Of a stretch of 21,525 bases of DNA, positions 13,159-20,133 are shown piece by piece; position 1 is the stretch's first letter, and each line of letters begins with the position of its first letter. Location of the stretch: assembly GCA_018816585.1 (NCBI GenBank), contig JAHIVQ010000051.1, positions 1 through 21,525 on the forward strand, written 5' to 3'. The notes below the pieces were generated by a model that saw only the letters and a list, made by a program, of their open reading frames with translations, was not told the origin of the DNA and did not search any database. Source of the DNA: Nanobdellota archaeon (lineage in GTDB: Archaea; Nanobdellota; Nanobdellia; SCGC-AAA011-G17; JAFCDX01). A program made the position numbers and the translations under genes.

Positions 13159-14376
13159 ATGATAATAAAAGAATCCTTAAGCAATATTGTAAAAGCTCAG
13201 AGAAAAGATATTCTATTGGTCAATAAGGGTATAGAAAGAGAAAAACTAAAAGAAATAAAGGTTGAAGAGTCTTTTGCAATAATCATTTCTGGAGTTAGAA
13301 GATGCGGAAAAAGCACATTATTAAGGCAAATGATACAAAAGTCTAAAAATTTTTATTATTTTAATTTTGAAGATCCTAGTGCAGTAAATTTTGAATTAGC
13401 AGATTTTGAGACTCTTAACCAAGTTTTTAATGAAGAATATGGAGAAAGTAATTACTATTTTTTTGATGAAGTACAAAATGTTGAAAAATGGGAGCTTTTT
13501 GTAAGAGCAATGCTTGATAAAGGAAAATATTTTGTTATTACTGGTTCAAATGCTTCATTATTAAGCAGAGAACTTGGAACAAGGCTTACTGGGAGACATT
13601 TAAATTATGAATTATTCCCTTTCTCATTTAATGAATTCCTTAAATTAACAGGTAAAAAACCAAATATTGAATCTTTTAAGGAGTATTTTATAAAAGGTGG
13701 ATTCCCGCAATATCTAAGAAGTAGAAGGATAGAATCTATACAAGATTTGTTTAATGATATAATAAATCGAGACATTTCAATAAGACATAAAATAAGAAAT
13801 TTAAAATCTCTTAAGGAAATGGCAGTTTATCTTATTACAAATGTAGGAAAAGAATTTTCATATAATTCCTTAAAGAAAACCTTTGGTTTGGGTTCTGTGA
13901 ATAGTGCAATCTCGTTTGTTTCTTTTTTTGAAGATAGTTATATGCTATTTACAATTCCAAAATTTGATTATTCAATTAAGAAACAAATAATTAATCCCAA
14001 AAAAGTTTATTCAATTGATAACGGTTTTTCAGTGGTAAACTCTGCTTCATTTTCAGAAGATAAAGGAAAGATGCTTGAAAATATAACATTTTTAAATTTA
14101 AGAAAAATATATAAAGAAATTTTTTATTTTCAGGAAAAGGGAGAATGTGATTTTGTTATTAAGGAAGGCACAAAAATAACTCGAGCAATACAAGTCTGCT
14201 ATAATCTGACAGAACAGAATAAGAAAAGAGAATTAAATGGACTTATTGAAGCTCTGGACAAATTCAAGTTGAAAGAAGGATTAATTCTAACTTATAATCA
14301 AGAAGATAAATTTGTAATTGAAGATAAAATAATAAAAGCAATTCCTGTTTGGAAATGGTTACTGAAAGAAAAATAG
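13159..14376 (+). CDS. AAA family ATPase with DUF4143 domain (COG1373)
   Basis: A 405-residue ATPase of the AAA_14 plus DUF4143 type. Walker A is GVRRCGKST (near residue 45 of the form begun at GTG 13141, near 39 from this start), Walker B is YFFDEVQN, sensor-like VITGSNASLLS follows, and LTGRHLNYELFPFSFNEFL is the typical link. The C-terminal DUF4143 region contains GECDFVIKEG and AIQVCYNL, a pattern resembling a PD-(D/E)xK nuclease fold. Such genes are common, often multicopy and mobile in archaea; their function is poorly known and has been linked with toxin-antitoxin or defence-like roles. Twin operator palindromes precede it and 46-bp repeats flank it, which fits a regulated accessory gene. 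Confidence 0.9.
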   Translation: MIIKESLSNIVKAQRKDILLVNKGIEREKLKEIKVEESFAIIISGVRRCGKSTLLRQMIQKSKNFYYFNFEDPSAVNFELADFETLNQVFNEEYGESNYYFFDEVQNVEKWELFVRAMLDKGKYFVITGSNASLLSRELGTRLTGRHLNYELFPFSFNEFLKLTGKKPNIESFKEYFIKGGFPQYLRSRRIESIQDLFNDIINRDISIRHKIRNLKSLKEMAVYLITNVGKEFSYNSLKKTFGLGSVNSAISFVSFFEDSYMLFTIPKFDYSIKKQIINPKKVYSIDNGFSVVNSASFSEDKGKMLENITFLNLRKIYKEIFYFQEKGECDFVIKEGTKITRAIQVCYNLTEQNKKRELNGLIEALDKFKLKEGLILTYNQEDKFVIEDKIIKAIPVWKWLLKEK

Positions 14377-14407
14377 TAATAAGCTAATTATGTCCTAAAG
14401 TCGAAGT

Positions 14408-14453
14408 TTGGTATTTCAGCAAGTAAAAGGATTAATACCTCGTAGTAATAAAA
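14408..14453. repeat. 46-bp diverged direct repeat, right copy
   Basis: Matches 12880-12925 in the same orientation. This copy also contains a near-perfect hairpin, ATTAATAC-CTC-GTAGTAAT at 14431-14449, which the left copy lacks. It lies 32 bases after the ATPase stop. Confidence 0.45.
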
Positions 14454-14518
14454 ATTTAAATATTTTGGCGTGTGTATAATATACATTTTAATTATAAGTA
14501 TAAATATAAAAGATAACT

Positions 14519-14635
14519 GTAGAGGGCTATAAATGCGAACGTTGTGGATATCAATGGATAGCTAGAAAAAAGGATTATCCGCGAGTTTACCATAAATGCA
14601 AGAGCCCTTATTGGGATAGGGCTAAAAAGAGTTGA
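14519..14635 (+). pseudogene. Start-less, decayed zinc-ribbon gene
   Basis: A frame of 38 codons reads VEGYKCERCGYQWIARKKDY, then PRVYHKCKSPYWDRAKKS and stop. This matches a small zinc-ribbon type common in archaea, in which two CxxC pairs precede SPYWDR. Here the second pair is broken (YHKC instead of CPKC), and the likely initiation codon is GTA at 14519, with stops upstream. Loss of a cysteine and of a start suggest a recently decayed gene. The rest of the 339-base gap (14377-14715) holds the right 46-bp repeat and AT-rich sequence with no other gene I can see. Confidence 0.6.
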
Positions 14636-14715
14636 GATAATCAAAAATATAGTTATGGCTTATTTATCTGAGAAAGATTATTTAAAAGAAGAGAAAATTT
14701 AGATAGAACTAACTA

Positions 14716-14913
14716 TTATAACTGTTTGTTTTTATACTGTTTACTATTTCTTTTTTTTAAGTCTTCATGCCTTGCCATATCTTTCAATAAACTTCTAACT
14801 GCATCTTTTACAAATTCTCCTTTTGTTTTATAACCCATTTCTGCTTCTTTTATTATTCTATCAATCTGTCTTGCTAGATCTTCTGGCAAAGCAATATTTA
14901 CATAACGTTTCAT
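14716..14913 (-). CDS. Ribbon-helix-helix (CopG-like) transcription regulator
   Basis: A 65-residue RHH protein. The N-terminal ribbon is KRYVNIALPEDLARQIDRII, followed by the turn and second helix (KTKGEFVKDAVRSLLKD), and a basic tail. RHH dimers bind short palindromes through the paired ribbon. The gene is divergent from the surface-protein operon that begins at 15055, and a perfect palindrome ACTTATAAGT lies three bases before its ATG, with a half-site ACTTATA at 14964-14970. Autoregulation and control of the surface operon are the simplest hypotheses. No toxin partner is adjacent. Confidence 0.88.
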   Translation of the reverse strand: MKRYVNIALPEDLARQIDRIIKEAEMGYKTKGEFVKDAVRSLLKDMARHEDLKKRNSKQYKNKQL

Positions 14914-14915
14914 AT

Positions 14916-15013
14916 ACTTATAAGTTATATATCACAATTAATATATTTAATCAAGAATTCATAACTTATACATAAATCATACATCGTAACATTTAAATAG
15001 GAGTAATATTACT
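14916..15013. promoter_or_regulatory. Divergent control region of the RHH gene and surface operon
   Basis: The 141-base intergenic region holds a perfect 10-bp palindrome ACTTATAAGT (14916-14925), a half-site ACTTATA (14964-14970), a TATA-like ATTTAAATAG (14991-15000) for the plus-strand operon, and immediately after it a perfect 12-bp palindrome AGTAATATTACT (15002-15013). The last lies between TATA box and the expected transcript start near 15022, a classical repressor position. The operon leader then runs about 33 nt to ATG 15055, with AGGAGG near 15042. Confidence 0.5.
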
Positions 15014-15054
15014 AAGATATCAAATGCTTAGTTACAATAAAAAGGAGGAAAAAA

Positions 15055-15270
15055 ATGAGAGATTTTTCTAGAACTACAATAATGGTTTTACTTCTGATTA
15101 CACTTCTTGTTTCTGTTAGCGGAGCATTTCTGATAGTACATAAAATTGGAGGGGAAGAACCGCAACAAATAGGACAAACAACAGGAGAAGTTAATTTATA
15201 TGTGATGCCGAAACCAACCACAGAGAGCGGAGAGATAAAATTAAATGTAATATCAAAGGAGCAAAGATAA
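15055..15270 (+). CDS. Small single-pass surface protein, first gene of the surface operon
   Basis: A 71-residue protein with a short basic N-terminus (MRDFSRTT), one membrane helix (IMVLLLITLLVSVSGAFLIV) and an outer tail of about 40 residues. The tail has two similar beta-like stretches, TTGEVNLYVMPKP and ESGEIKLNVIS. An AAGGAGG ribosome binding site lies 7 nt upstream. The N-terminus is a little like archaeal pilin-type signal anchors but lacks a clear prepilin cleavage motif. As the first gene of an eight-gene operon it may be a small structural or accessory subunit of the surface assembly. Family not recognised. Confidence 0.7.
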   Translation: MRDFSRTTIMVLLLITLLVSVSGAFLIVHKIGGEEPQQIGQTTGEVNLYVMPKPTTESGEIKLNVISKEQR

Positions 15271-15301
15271 AATGAATAAAAATAATAAAAAGGAGGGGAA
15301 A

Positions 15302-15880
15302 ATGGAAAATCATTCAAATAACTTAATTGGAGGATTAATAATAGTTGCTATGCTAATTTCAATTGGAAGTACTGCATTAGTGCTTTCTGAGATTGAAAGT
15401 GTTCCAATAATAACAGGAAGGGCAACATCAACACCTCAAGGAATTACTAATGTCACTGTAGGAGCAACAACATATATAACATTACCTGTTGCTTTTATTG
15501 ATTTTGGATCTTTGTATAATAACGAAATTAATGATACCACAGATAATAGTCCAGCACCATTCCAACTACAAAATGATGGAACTGTCAATGTTAATGTAAC
15601 TATTAAAGGAACAAACATATTTAGTGGAACAGGAGCAGCAAATCCTTCATCATACTATCAATTTGCATGTGGTGCAGGGGAAATAGCATGTCCAACAGGA
15701 TCAGTAGTTTCATTTACAAACATGCCAAACAGTACATCATCTACTATAGCAGTGGCACAATTGCCTTATGTAGATTCTGGAGACCAAGTAGAGATGGACA
15801 TTAAAGTGACAGTACCAGCAGATGAATCAGCAGGAGCAAAAACATCCACTGTAACATTTACAGCAACACAAGGTGTCTAA
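15302..15880 (+). CDS. Secreted beta-sandwich surface protein, probable major subunit
   Basis: A 192-residue exported protein. ATG 15302 is chosen over ATG 15272 because AGGAGGGG lies just before it, inside the longer frame. A signal anchor (LIGGLIIVAMLISIGSTALV, residues 8-27) is followed by the motif PIITGRATS and a Thr/Asn-rich beta domain: FIDFGSLYNN, APFQLQNDGTVNVNVTI, LPYVDSGDQVEMDIKVTVP and GAKTSTVTFTATQ. The FG.., NDG.V.VNVTI and D...E..I.V.VP elements recur in the protein at 15923-16504. The layout recalls TasA/camelysin or WxL-type surface proteins, but homology is not shown. Strong ribosome binding and a T-rich terminator right behind it suggest abundance. Confidence 0.8.
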   Translation: MENHSNNLIGGLIIVAMLISIGSTALVLSEIESVPIITGRATSTPQGITNVTVGATTYITLPVAFIDFGSLYNNEINDTTDNSPAPFQLQNDGTVNVNVTIKGTNIFSGTGAANPSSYYQFACGAGEIACPTGSVVSFTNMPNSTSSTIAVAQLPYVDSGDQVEMDIKVTVPADESAGAKTSTVTFTATQGV

Positions 15881-15886
15881 AATAAA

Positions 15887-15911
15887 TTTTTATTTTTTTA
15901 TTTATTTTTTT
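15887..15911 (+). terminator. T-rich intra-operon terminator
   Basis: Directly after the stop at 15880 come several T-tracts (TTTTTATTTTTTTA, then TTTATTTTTTT). Archaeal RNA polymerase ends transcripts at such T-runs. It lies between the second and third genes of the surface operon, so part of the transcripts could end here, favouring the first two products. Confidence 0.6.
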
Positions 15912-15922
15912 AAAAATGAAAA

Positions 15923-16504
15923 ATGAAAGAGATTTTAAGGATTATATTTATATTTGGCAGTATAATTTTATTATTTTCTACAATAACTATATTTAAAGAA
16001 GATTTAATGTTAAAACAGCCATTAATAAGTATAACAGGAAATATTATTGGAACAGCTAATGTTACTATTATAAGTGTAGTAGAGATAACGCTTGTTACTA
16101 ATTCTGTAAATTTTGGTACTGTTACTGCAGGATCATCAAAGAATACAACAACAAATAATCCTCCACCTTTTTTATTGAGAAATGATGGGAGTGTTAAAGT
16201 AAATGTTACAATTGCTAGATCCTCAAATAGTACAGCATTATTTAATGGCACTGGTGGTGGAGATAACACAACTTCATTCCAATTTGAAGCTGCTGTTGCT
16301 ACAGAAGGTATTTCAGCAGATCCGGCTTGCTCTATAAGCACTTGGACTAATATACCAGGAACAAATCCATTAATAGTATTATGTAGATTTAATTATGTAG
16401 ATAATAATGATGAAGCTGAAATAGAATTATTAATAAGACCCCCATCAGATGAGCCTCCAGGAACAAAAAGCGAGTCTCTTGTATTTATAGCATCAGAAGC
16501 ATGA
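15923..16504 (+). CDS. Second secreted beta-sandwich surface protein, paralogue of the preceding one
   Basis: A 193-residue exported protein with an N-terminal signal anchor (LRIIFIFGSIILLFSTITIF) and the post-anchor motif ISITGNIIGTANVTI. The domain repeats the preceding protein's plan: VNFGTVTAGS, PPFLLRNDGSVKVNVTI, a sequon-rich loop (NSTALFNGT, DNTTSF), FNYVDNNDEAEIELLIRPP and GTKSESLVFIA. Many N-x-S/T sequons imply N-glycosylation outside the cell. It has no visible ribosome binding site and its last codons overlap the next gene's ATG (ATGA), so it is coupled. Probably a minor or tip subunit next to the 192-residue protein. Confidence 0.78.
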   Translation: MKEILRIIFIFGSIILLFSTITIFKEDLMLKQPLISITGNIIGTANVTIISVVEITLVTNSVNFGTVTAGSSKNTTTNNPPPFLLRNDGSVKVNVTIARSSNSTALFNGTGGGDNTTSFQFEAAVATEGISADPACSISTWTNIPGTNPLIVLCRFNYVDNNDEAEIELLIRPPSDEPPGTKSESLVFIASEA

Positions 16505-17682
16505 TAAAAATGAAATATAAAATAATTAAAATATTAATTTGTATGATTTTTATTGGTTTGATTTCTATTCAGGTTAATTCAATAGGTATAAGCCCTAGCA
16601 GAATAATAGTTCCTTTTGAGCCAAATATGGAAAAGAGTTTTACTTATTATATACTTAATAGAGAAGATACAACTACAAATGTACAGATTTATACTACTGG
16701 AGAATTTTCTGATTATGTTACACTGTATGAAACAAGCATGAAAATAGGCCCAGGAGAAACAGGACAGTTTACAATAGATTTTAAAATGCCTTCTTTTATT
16801 ACAGAGCCTGGAACTTATGACACCAGGATAGGAGTAGTAGAAATTGTAGGTGGTAATGGAATAGGAGCAGGGTCAAGTGTTGGTGCAGTTACAGGAGTTG
16901 AGTCACAGCTTTATATTAGAGTCCCTTATCCCGGGAAATATATTTCCACAAGATTGGAGATAGGAAAACTTGTTGTTAATGAACCAATGATATTTAAAAT
17001 AATCGTGGATAGTTTAGGTAAAGAAGATATAGATTCTCTTAGTGGTATAATTAAAGTTTATGATCCGGAGAAAAATGAAATAACTAAATTGGATACAGAT
17101 ATAAAAAATCTTAAGGCTGGAGAAACAACAGAGTTATATGCTAAATGGACTCCAAAAGATCTTAGACCTGGTGTATACAAGGCGGTTGCTGTTGTTAATT
17201 ATGACGGTAAAATATCAGAAACTGAAAGCGAGTTCAATATTGGTGATTTACTGATAGAAGTTGTTAATATTTCTCAAAAAACTTTTGAACAAGGAAAAAT
17301 AAATAAATTTGACATTGGAATTCAGAGTTTATGGAATGAAATAATAGATAATATTTATGCTGAAATTAAAGTCTATGATAATAACAAAAATATAATATCT
17401 GAATTTAAGACAGAAAATACTGATGTAAGACCATGGTCTTTTAAAGATATTAATGCTTATTGGGATACAACAAATGTTCCTATTGGCACATATAATGCTA
17501 ACATAATTTTGAATTATAGAGGCAAACAATCCCAAGAAAATTTTGAATTTAATGTTGTAAAATCTAAGGGTTTAGACATGATATATCTTATTATTGGTGG
17601 TTTAGCACTAGTGATAATATTATTAATAATATTTATATTAATAATATACCTTAAATATAAGAAAGGCGTAAAAAATGAATAA
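16501..17682 (+). CDS. Membrane-anchored multi-domain surface protein, chaperone-like
   Basis: A 393-residue protein with a signal peptide (IIKILICMIFIGLISIQVNS), an N-terminal beta domain opening GISPSRIIVPFEPNMEKSF, followed by a block with MKIGPGETGQFTIDFKMP and EPGTYDTRIGVVEI, two further beta domains with similar endings (DLRPGVYKAVAVVNYDGK and NVPIGTYNANIILNYRGK), and a C-terminal membrane helix with a KYKK tail. The first domain has the feel of a PapD/MSP-like or DUF916-like module that accompanies small secreted beta proteins in Gram-positive WxL clusters; this is analogy, not proven relationship. Overlaps both neighbours, so coupled. Likely helps anchor or assemble the small subunits encoded just upstream. 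Confidence 0.78.
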   Translation: MIKMKYKIIKILICMIFIGLISIQVNSIGISPSRIIVPFEPNMEKSFTYYILNREDTTTNVQIYTTGEFSDYVTLYETSMKIGPGETGQFTIDFKMPSFITEPGTYDTRIGVVEIVGGNGIGAGSSVGAVTGVESQLYIRVPYPGKYISTRLEIGKLVVNEPMIFKIIVDSLGKEDIDSLSGIIKVYDPEKNEITKLDTDIKNLKAGETTELYAKWTPKDLRPGVYKAVAVVNYDGKISETESEFNIGDLLIEVVNISQKTFEQGKINKFDIGIQSLWNEIIDNIYAEIKVYDNNKNIISEFKTENTDVRPWSFKDINAYWDTTNVPIGTYNANIILNYRGKQSQENFEFNVVKSKGLDMIYLIIGGLALVIILLIIFILIIYLKYKKGVKNE

Positions 17683-18079
17683 AAAAATATTTTTAATAAT
17701 TATTTTATTAATTCTAATATTTTCATCTTTTTTTATTATCTATAATTCTGTTTCATATGATACTAAAAAATTAGATATATATCTAACAGTAGGTAACTAT
17801 ACTGGTTTTAATGTAGATACTGATGCTATTTATTTTGGAACTATTATGCCATCTGGTATTGGGACCAAGATTATAAACATAGCAAATTTAAATCAAACAT
17901 CTATCATCAATATAAAAGTATATGGAGGATTAAAAGGATGGATATATGTTTCTGAAAATAATTTTATATTAAAACCAAATGAAGATAGGACCCTTGAAAT
18001 TATAGTACGCATTCCTGAAAATGCAAAATATAAGGATTATAAAGGGACCCTTAAAATTAGATTTAAAAAGCAAATATGA
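17675..18079 (+). CDS. Third small beta-sandwich surface protein
   Basis: A 134-residue protein with a signal anchor (IFLIIILLILIFSSFFIIYN) and a single outer beta domain: DAIYFGTIMPSGIGTKIINI, NQTSIINIKVYGG, then LKPNEDRTLEIIVRIPENAK and YKGTLKIRFKKQI. The FG...P at the front and the E..I.VRIPE..K....L.F ending match the two paralogous proteins upstream in reduced form. There is no C-terminal membrane helix. Its ATG overlaps the previous gene by 8 nt and its stop overlaps the next ATG (ATGA). Confidence 0.75.
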   Translation: MNKKIFLIIILLILIFSSFFIIYNSVSYDTKKLDIYLTVGNYTGFNVDTDAIYFGTIMPSGIGTKIINIANLNQTSIINIKVYGGLKGWIYVSENNFILKPNEDRTLEIIVRIPENAKYKDYKGTLKIRFKKQI

Positions 18080-19500
18080 AAGATATAAAAAACAGAACCA
18101 TAATAATACTAATAGTTGTATATTTGATTATCTTATCATCTAATTTTTTTATAATAAATGATAAAATAACTGGGAGGGTTTTAGGAACTATTTCTTTAAT
18201 GGTGGAATCTCCTGATGCTGACAATGATGGTGTTCCTGATGCTGTAGATAATTGTATTGATACTCCAAATTCAAATCAACAAAATTCTGATAATGATGGT
18301 GTTGGAGATGCTTGTGATAATTGTCCTTTAAAAACGAATCCAAGTCAAACAGATAATGACAATGATGATGTTGGAAATGCTTGTGATAATTGCCCAAATA
18401 TTTATAATTCAGAACAATCAAATTTAGATGGTGATCAGAATGGTGATGTTTGTGATAATGATATTGATGGAGATGGTATTCCAAATGTTAGGGATTTATT
18501 ATTAGGCAATAAAACTCATATTAAAACAAATATACATGATTTAATTATAAAAATAGATGGATCAGAAAATATATCCCGAGATTTTAATCCTGTTGCTTAT
18601 ATTGAATTTTCAAATGATACTAATAATTTCTTAGAGTTTGAGTATAATTTTAGTATGAATCAAACACTTGAGTTATCTAAGGTTACAATTCAAAAGCAAA
18701 CTGCAACATCTGAAAATGGATTTATGCTTGTAAAAGGAATTGATTCTCCAATAGTACGAGCAAAAACAATTTTTGTAGATAATATAAATAAAACTAGAAG
18801 CTCTATTTGTATTAAAGATTATGAAATAAATTCCATTGGTGAAATTAGTTCTGATTGTAATTCATCATATGAAACTAAAATTCTTTGCCCTGGTTCTGTA
18901 GGTAGTTATACTTGTTTGGATTTTAATAAACAGTATAAAATTCAGGGTTTAACTCACTCAGGGATTATTGAAACTAGCGATGATAAAAAAGAGATACCAT
19001 CAACTCAATATAGATATAAGAAAAAATTAATTATTCCAGAATACCAGGAGATAATAAAAAAAGCTTTATTCGATATTTTAGTAGAAATCCCAAGCAAATA
19101 CAAAGTATTAATCCCAAGGGGAGAACTTTTAGCAACAATAACTCTAATAAATTTTGGAGATGAAATAGAAACAAATGTAAACATATTTTATACTATTAAA
19201 AGTTTAGATAAGATAATATCAACAGACAATGAAACAATGATGGTGCTCGGGGATACGTCTTTTATTAAGAGGTTTAGATTACCAAAAACAATAGAACCAA
19301 ATAATTATATACTCCATATACAAATATTTTATAACAATCAAAGTGCTATTTCCTATGACTCGTTTAAAGTCATTAAATTAGAAAAACAGTTAGTTAAAAA
19401 CCCAGTAATTATTTTATCTTCATTAATGATACCATTTATTATAATATCTATGATAATTATTTATATATACTATAGATTAAAAAGGTTAAATAGAAAATGA
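18076..19500 (+). CDS. Anchored surface protein with thrombospondin type-3 calcium-binding repeats
   Basis: A 474-residue protein. After a signal anchor (8-28) comes the motif KITGRVLGTISL, then thrombospondin type-3 repeats at 47-140: DADNDGVPDAVDNC, SDNDGVGDACDNC, NDNDDVGNACDNC and a last DIDGDGIPNVRD. These Asp/Asn-rich loops bind calcium and stiffen surface proteins. A middle domain with cysteines (about 150-300) follows, then a beta domain at 331-435 that is clearly related to that of the next gene, and a C-terminal membrane helix (443-466) with a basic tail. Start and stop both overlap neighbours in ATGA. Probably a calcium-dependent structural stalk or ligand-binding component of the assembly. 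Confidence 0.85.
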   Translation: MKDIKNRTIIILIVVYLIILSSNFFIINDKITGRVLGTISLMVESPDADNDGVPDAVDNCIDTPNSNQQNSDNDGVGDACDNCPLKTNPSQTDNDNDDVGNACDNCPNIYNSEQSNLDGDQNGDVCDNDIDGDGIPNVRDLLLGNKTHIKTNIHDLIIKIDGSENISRDFNPVAYIEFSNDTNNFLEFEYNFSMNQTLELSKVTIQKQTATSENGFMLVKGIDSPIVRAKTIFVDNINKTRSSICIKDYEINSIGEISSDCNSSYETKILCPGSVGSYTCLDFNKQYKIQGLTHSGIIETSDDKKEIPSTQYRYKKKLIIPEYQEIIKKALFDILVEIPSKYKVLIPRGELLATITLINFGDEIETNVNIFYTIKSLDKIISTDNETMMVLGDTSFIKRFRLPKTIEPNNYILHIQIFYNNQSAISYDSFKVIKLEKQLVKNPVIILSSLMIPFIIISMIIIYIYYRLKRLNRK

Positions 19501-20132
19501 AAAAGTATAATTATAATAAAAAATATGAGAAAAGAATAAAAAGTTTAAATATACTAAAGTATCATAAAAAAATTATTTTTTTATATTTAATTTTATTAGT
19601 TATTTGTATGGATAATGTAGTATTGGCAGAAAAGAATCTCGAAAATTATGCCCAAATTAAGAAAAATTTATTGGTTGTTAGTGTAGAGGTTCCAGAGGAG
19701 TATATAGAAATTTCACCTGGAGAAGATTTATTAGCTACAATAAACATTATTAACAAGATTCCAGAGGGTAGAATTGATGTGGTTATGTCTTATAATATTA
19801 AAGATGCTTATGGAACTGAGCTAATCAGTAAAAGTGAAACTATTGCTATTGAGGGCAGATCTTCTTTTAGCAGGAACTTTAGAATCCCGGAAAATGCTGT
19901 TCCAGGAGATTATACATTTAATGTTGAAGTTAAGTACGATGAAAATACTGGAGTTGCAAGCCAATCATTTAAAGTTATAGAAATAACAAAAGAAGAAAAG
20001 GATTTAATCAAAATTTTAATAATTGTTGCTTTGATAATATTTTCGATTGTTTTAGTTTATGAGCACTTTAGAATATCAACCATATTAAAACTATCTGAAA
20101 AAAATCTAATGAAAGGGATTGGAAGGTATTAA
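19497..20132 (+). CDS. Anchored single beta-domain surface protein related to the preceding one
   Basis: A 211-residue protein with a basic N-terminus, a signal segment (IIFLYLILLVICMDNVVLA), an outer domain at 58-164 and a membrane helix (170-188) with a cytoplasmic tail. The domain is homologous to residues 331-435 of the protein just upstream: VEVPEEYIEISPGEDLLATI beside VEIPSKYKVLIPRGELLATI, then SSFSRNFRIPENAVPGDY beside TSFIKRFRLPKTIEPNNY, and SQSFKVIEI beside YDSFKVIKL. The gene therefore arose by duplication of this module. Coupled upstream by ATGA overlap; one base separates it from the last gene. Confidence 0.8.
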   Translation: MKKYNYNKKYEKRIKSLNILKYHKKIIFLYLILLVICMDNVVLAEKNLENYAQIKKNLLVVSVEVPEEYIEISPGEDLLATINIINKIPEGRIDVVMSYNIKDAYGTELISKSETIAIEGRSSFSRNFRIPENAVPGDYTFNVEVKYDENTGVASQSFKVIEITKEEKDLIKILIIVALIIFSIVLVYEHFRISTILKLSEKNLMKGIGRY

Positions 20133-20133
20133 A

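Noticed and set aside
15012..15317. 101-residue frame on the minus strand across the start of the surface operon
   Set aside because: It lies opposite two genes with strong ribosome binding sites and has no start signals of its own.
15910..16341. 143-residue minus-strand frame opposite the second beta-sandwich protein
   Set aside because: Composition is typical of an antisense shadow (low-complexity Val/Ile/Thr); the plus-strand gene is supported by homology to its neighbour.
18188..18484. Histidine-rich frame on the minus strand
   Set aside because: It is the mirror of the Asp/Asn-rich thrombospondin repeats (GAT/AAT codons read as ATC/ATT/CAT-type codons) and has no promoter or ribosome binding site.
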